Origin: Bacillus dicomae
Lineage (GTDB): Bacteria > Bacillota > Bacilli > Bacillales > Bacillaceae_G
Direction of reading: 5' to 3'
Length of the DNA: 64,000 nt
Assembly (NCBI RefSeq): GCF_006494425.1
Contig: NZ_VHIV01000003.1
Span: 62,001-126,000, forward strand
This document shows, in pieces, positions 61,439 through 64,000 of the stretch. The position numbers and the translations under genes were made by a program. Each line of letters begins with the position of its first letter. Within the stretch, counting starts at the first letter, position 1. The notes under the pieces are model-generated. The model ran no database searches. It saw only the letters and a list, made by a program, of their open reading frames with translations, and was not told where the DNA came from.

Positions 61439-62545
61439 TTAAATATATTTTTTTTCAAAAACTGTAAATCGCTTAATCATTTCTCGATTTGGTTCATAGC
61501 CAATCCCTGGTCGCTCTGGAATGATAATCATTCCATTTTCAACAACTACCTCAGGTTCTATAATGTCTTGCTCCCAATAGCGAGAAGATCCTGCAGTATC
61601 GCCAGGCATAATAAAGTTTGATAATGTTGTTAAAGCAATATTATGTGCTCTCCCTATACCCGATTCCAGCATACCACCGCACCAAACTGGAATACCTTGT
61701 TCCTGGCACAAATCATGTATTTGTTTAGACTCTGTTAGCCCTCCAACTCGTCCAATTTTTATATTGATAATCTTACAACTTCCTAGTTCAATTGCTTTTC
61801 TAGCATCCTCATAAGAATGGATACTCTCATCCAGACAAATTGGAGTTAAAAGCTCCCTTTGCAACTGCGCATGATCAACGATGTCATCTGAGGCTAAAGG
61901 TTGCTCAATCATCATTAAATCAAATTCATCAAGCTCTTTTAATCGTTCTATATCTTTTAGTCGATAGGCAGAATTGGCATCAGCCATCAATGGAACATTC
62001 GGAAACTGTTTCCGGACTTCCCTGATCACCTCGACATCCCAACCCGGTTTTATTTTTATTTTCATTCTTTTATATCCTTCATTAACATACTCATCAACCA
62101 ATTGAAGTAAATCGTCAACCTTTTCCTGGATGCCAATACTAATCCCAACTTCTATTGCTTGCTTCTCTCCACCAAGGGCGGATGCGAGTGGAATTCCTTT
62201 TTGCTTTGCATATAAGTCCCAAATAGCACCCTCAATAGCAGACTTTGCCATATTGTTCTTACGAATATATGATAGGCGTTCAAATACTTCCTGCGGATGT
62301 TCAATTTCTTTATTAAGTATACTAGGAATAATAAAATCTTCTAACATATGCCAATTTGTCTTTAAAGTTTCTTCGTTATACCAGGGCGAATGAAATGCAA
62401 CCGATTCTCCCCATCCGCTAATACCGTTTTCATCCTTCGCTTCAAGCAAGAGAAACTCTTTGTCTTGGAATGTTCCAAAACTTGTCGTGAACGGCGCTTT
62501 CAATTGCATTTTTATACGTCGTAAAATAATCTCTTTTACTATCAT
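61439..62545 (-). CDS. N-acylamino-acid racemase / o-succinylbenzoate-synthase-like enolase
   Basis: 368 residues; ATG 62545 after GGGGGAAATG. Enolase-superfamily barrel: base lysine pair in [13 protein letters not shown] near residue 160, metal ligands in [22 protein letters not shown] and [12 protein letters not shown], and the second base lysine in [13 protein letters not shown] near residue 260. The [16 protein letters not shown] end is typical. Members do OSB synthesis, N-succinylamino-acid racemisation, or both. The neighbours (GNAT, M20 deacylase) and the absence of menaquinone genes support N-succinylamino-acid racemase. Confidence 0.88.
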   Translation of the reverse strand: MIVKEIILRRIKMQLKAPFTTSFGTFQDKEFLLLEAKDENGISGWGESVAFHSPWYNEETLKTNWHMLEDFIIPSILNKEIEHPQEVFERLSYIRKNNMAKSAIEGAIWDLYAKQKGIPLASALGGEKQAIEVGISIGIQEKVDDLLQLVDEYVNEGYKRMKIKIKPGWDVEVIREVRKQFPNVPLMADANSAYRLKDIERLKELDEFDLMMIEQPLASDDIVDHAQLQRELLTPICLDESIHSYEDARKAIELGSCKIINIKIGRVGGLTESKQIHDLCQEQGIPVWCGGMLESGIGRAHNIALTTLSNFIMPGDTAGSSRYWEQDIIEPEVVVENGMIIIPERPGIGYEPNREMIKRFTVFEKKYI

Positions 62546-62598
62546 TTTTCATTTCCCCCTCTATATTTAGATAAGTATAAGTATATTTTTATCCTCCG

Positions 62599-63450
62599 CT
62601 ATTGAATCCTTCTCATAATTCCGTTCTTCTCTAAGCCTTGTTGCTTGACAAAAACATAATAGTGCACATGCTCATTAGTATCTTTTATTAATGAAACAGC
62701 AACATACTGATATGAAAATAAAGTTTGAAAGATTTCCCTCGTTTTAAAACGCCAATCAATTGCAAGTTCATAATCTTTATTTTTCACTTGTTGAAAGCTA
62801 GATGGTACCGGTACTAATATAGGTTGATCCATAGTAGCAATACAATGTAGACCTTGCTTAATATTTATAAGTTTTGGCAAATGATTCTTCGATTGTATCC
62901 ATTGAAAAATATGTTGCGCTTGTTTCATATAATCCTCTTGCCGTTTAGAAATATGAGAACTATTAATCCACCATTCAACTTTAAAACGATCCGAAGGAAG
63001 TCCCCGATTCAAATTATCTTCCATTTCTCCATAGCAATTTTCCATATATGTAGAACAAAAAGCACGTAACTTCGATAAATTTAAATAAGCATTTCGTGTT
63101 TCAAGTGGATCATACGTCCATGTGATTAAGTTATATCCCTTTTCATAAGCAAGTTCTTTTTGAACTTGTTTTAGTCTAACTCCAACTCCTTTTCCTTGAT
63201 GACTTGGATGAATACCAAGCATGTGGGAACATAGATAGTTTTGTCCTTCAAGAAAACCAGGAAAACTGTAGCAAAATCCAATCATTTCCTCATTTACAAA
63301 AGCTCCTAGTAAAAGACCTCCATTTTGGGAAGCTGTAATTGTTTGGTGAAGAGGAATTGGTTCCATATTCCATACATCTTTTTCAAGATTTTGCACAAAC
63401 TTCATCTCGTGATAACTGTTTAATTCACGTATTTCAATTGTTGAATTCAC
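62599..63450 (-). CDS. GNAT-family N-acyltransferase, probable succinyltransferase for D-amino acids
   Basis: 283 residues from GTG 63450, which overlaps the M20 stop by four bases (GTGA). Acyl-CoA motif SHMLGIHPSHQGKGVGVRLK near residue 75 and TWTYDPLETRNAYLNLSKL near residue 110. The large size (a single GNAT domain with C-terminal extension) matches enzymes encoded beside N-acylamino-acid racemases, which in Geobacillus succinylate D-amino acids. The function is inferred from those neighbours. Coupled translation with the upstream gene is likely. Confidence 0.8.
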   Translation of the reverse strand: MNSTIEIRELNSYHEMKFVQNLEKDVWNMEPIPLHQTITASQNGGLLLGAFVNEEMIGFCYSFPGFLEGQNYLCSHMLGIHPSHQGKGVGVRLKQVQKELAYEKGYNLITWTYDPLETRNAYLNLSKLRAFCSTYMENCYGEMEDNLNRGLPSDRFKVEWWINSSHISKRQEDYMKQAQHIFQWIQSKNHLPKLINIKQGLHCIATMDQPILVPVPSSFQQVKNKDYELAIDWRFKTREIFQTLFSYQYVAVSLIKDTNEHVHYYVFVKQQGLEKNGIMRRIQ

Positions 63451-64000
63451 GCTAACTCCCCCGTTTTATATGCTTTTATTGTATTTAATACTGTCCTTGC
63501 TAGAATTTCTATACCAGTATATATAGCATTTTGATTAAAGGTCATCTGCGGATGATGAAGTCCCGGCTGCAAATCGCACCCTAATCCCAACATAGTTGCT
63601 TTAACGGTTGGATTTTTTAACGTATAAAAATGAAAATCTTCCCCACCTGAAGTAATTATAGGCTCTCGAAGCAGTTGTTCACCTAAGGATTCCACAATCG
63701 CTTTTTTCATGAAATGCTGAGCTTCTTTATTTACCTCAGCGGCAGCTACACTCGCTTTTGTTTCTAGCTCAATTTCAACCCCATAAATCTTTTCCATACT
63801 CTTAACAATATTCTCAATTTTTTCGGTAAGTTCATTCATGACTCCATTTGTTTGCGCACGCAAATCTATACTAAATGATGCTTTACCTGGAATAATATTT
63901 CCTGCATCACTTCCGGCATAGAACTTTGTCATTTTCGCGGTGTAAGGCACCATCGGGTCTAAATGAATGCTTTTCATTTCATTAATTATAGATGCCCCAA
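63447..64000 (-). CDS. M20-family amidohydrolase/deacylase, 5' end beyond the window
   Basis: 184 residues visible; the frame stays open to the window edge (before MKSIHLDP it reads GASIINE), so the true start lies outside. The segment starts within the dimerisation domain (YAGSDAGNIIPGKASFSIDL) and ends with the catalytic-domain metal ligand motif SGGEDFHFY near the C terminus and GCDLQPGLHHPQMTF. These are M20 aminoacylases that cleave N-acyl-L-amino acids. First visible gene of the racemase operon; it should remove the succinyl group after racemisation. Confidence 0.88.
   Translation of the reverse strand, partial: GASIINEMKSIHLDPMVPYTAKMTKFYAGSDAGNIIPGKASFSIDLRAQTNGVMNELTEKIENIVKSMEKIYGVEIELETKASVAAAEVNKEAQHFMKKAIVESLGEQLLREPIITSGGEDFHFYTLKNPTVKATMLGLGCDLQPGLHHPQMTFNQNAIYTGIEILARTVLNTIKAYKTGELA

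Overview
The window is AT-rich (roughly one third G+C by eye) Gram-positive chromosome, almost certainly from a Bacillus cereus group bacterium. Evidence: strong purine-rich Shine-Dalgarno sites (GGAGG/GGGGG) with frequent TTG/GTG starts, spore germination genes sleB-ypeB-ylaJ, a canonical PlcR box in front of a thermolysin-type protease, CcpA cre sites in front of a pullulanase, a bacillithiol-transferase homologue, and a heterocycloanthracin-type Cys-Gly-Gly bacteriocin precursor. The layout is ordinary chromosome with a few accessory patches; no tRNA, rRNA, CRISPR array or intact insertion sequence was seen.

Region by region. 1-9 kb, mostly rightward: the 3' end of a GNAT gene, a NIF3-like gene broken by one stop codon, a NUDIX hydrolase, the bacteriocin precursor, a serine hydrolase, an MFS transporter, then a cassette of NUDIX - second DNA sliding clamp (DnaN paralogue) - NUDIX, and an anchored beta-helix protein. 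7.6-10.5 kb: an MBL-fold hydrolase, a free-standing LAGLIDADG endonuclease with an N-terminal helix-turn-helix, and about 770 bases without a gene. 10.5-31 kb, mostly leftward housekeeping and accessory enzymes: YwqG, a siderophore-esterase-like protein fused in frame to a DUF1992 domain, patatin, acetyltransferases, BstA, uppP, a GIY-YIG protein, a sugar-dehydrogenase-like protein, a 59-residue zinc ribbon, a kinase-like protein, a DadA-like oxidase, arylamine N-acetyltransferase, MepB and a HAD phosphatase.

31-34 kb holds decayed insertion-sequence debris and a BcrC-like phosphatase. 34-39 kb holds two secreted enzymes under recognisable global control: pullulanase (two cre sites) and neutral protease (PlcR box). 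After gene debris comes a solitary second SecY, a TetX-like monooxygenase with its TetR regulator and palindromic operator, a divergent EamA transporter/MocR regulator pair, and a chromosomal ParM-like actin followed by a ParR-sized partner. 51-55 kb is the sleB-ypeB-ylaJ germination operon. 56-60 kb is the kynUBA tryptophan-degradation operon with a divergent TetR regulator and a tandem 13-bp repeat lying over both promoters. 60-64 kb is a four-gene leftward operon: M20 deacylase (cut by the window edge), GNAT, N-acylamino-acid racemase-like enolase and YkvI transporter, matching the known D- to L-amino acid conversion pathway via N-succinyl intermediates.

The observations most worth following up are the orphan bacteriocin precursor, the NUDIX-clamp-NUDIX cassette, the chromosomal ParM/ParR-like pair, the esterase-DUF1992 fusion with an intact internal ribosome binding site, and the candidate operators for MocR and the kyn TetR regulator.
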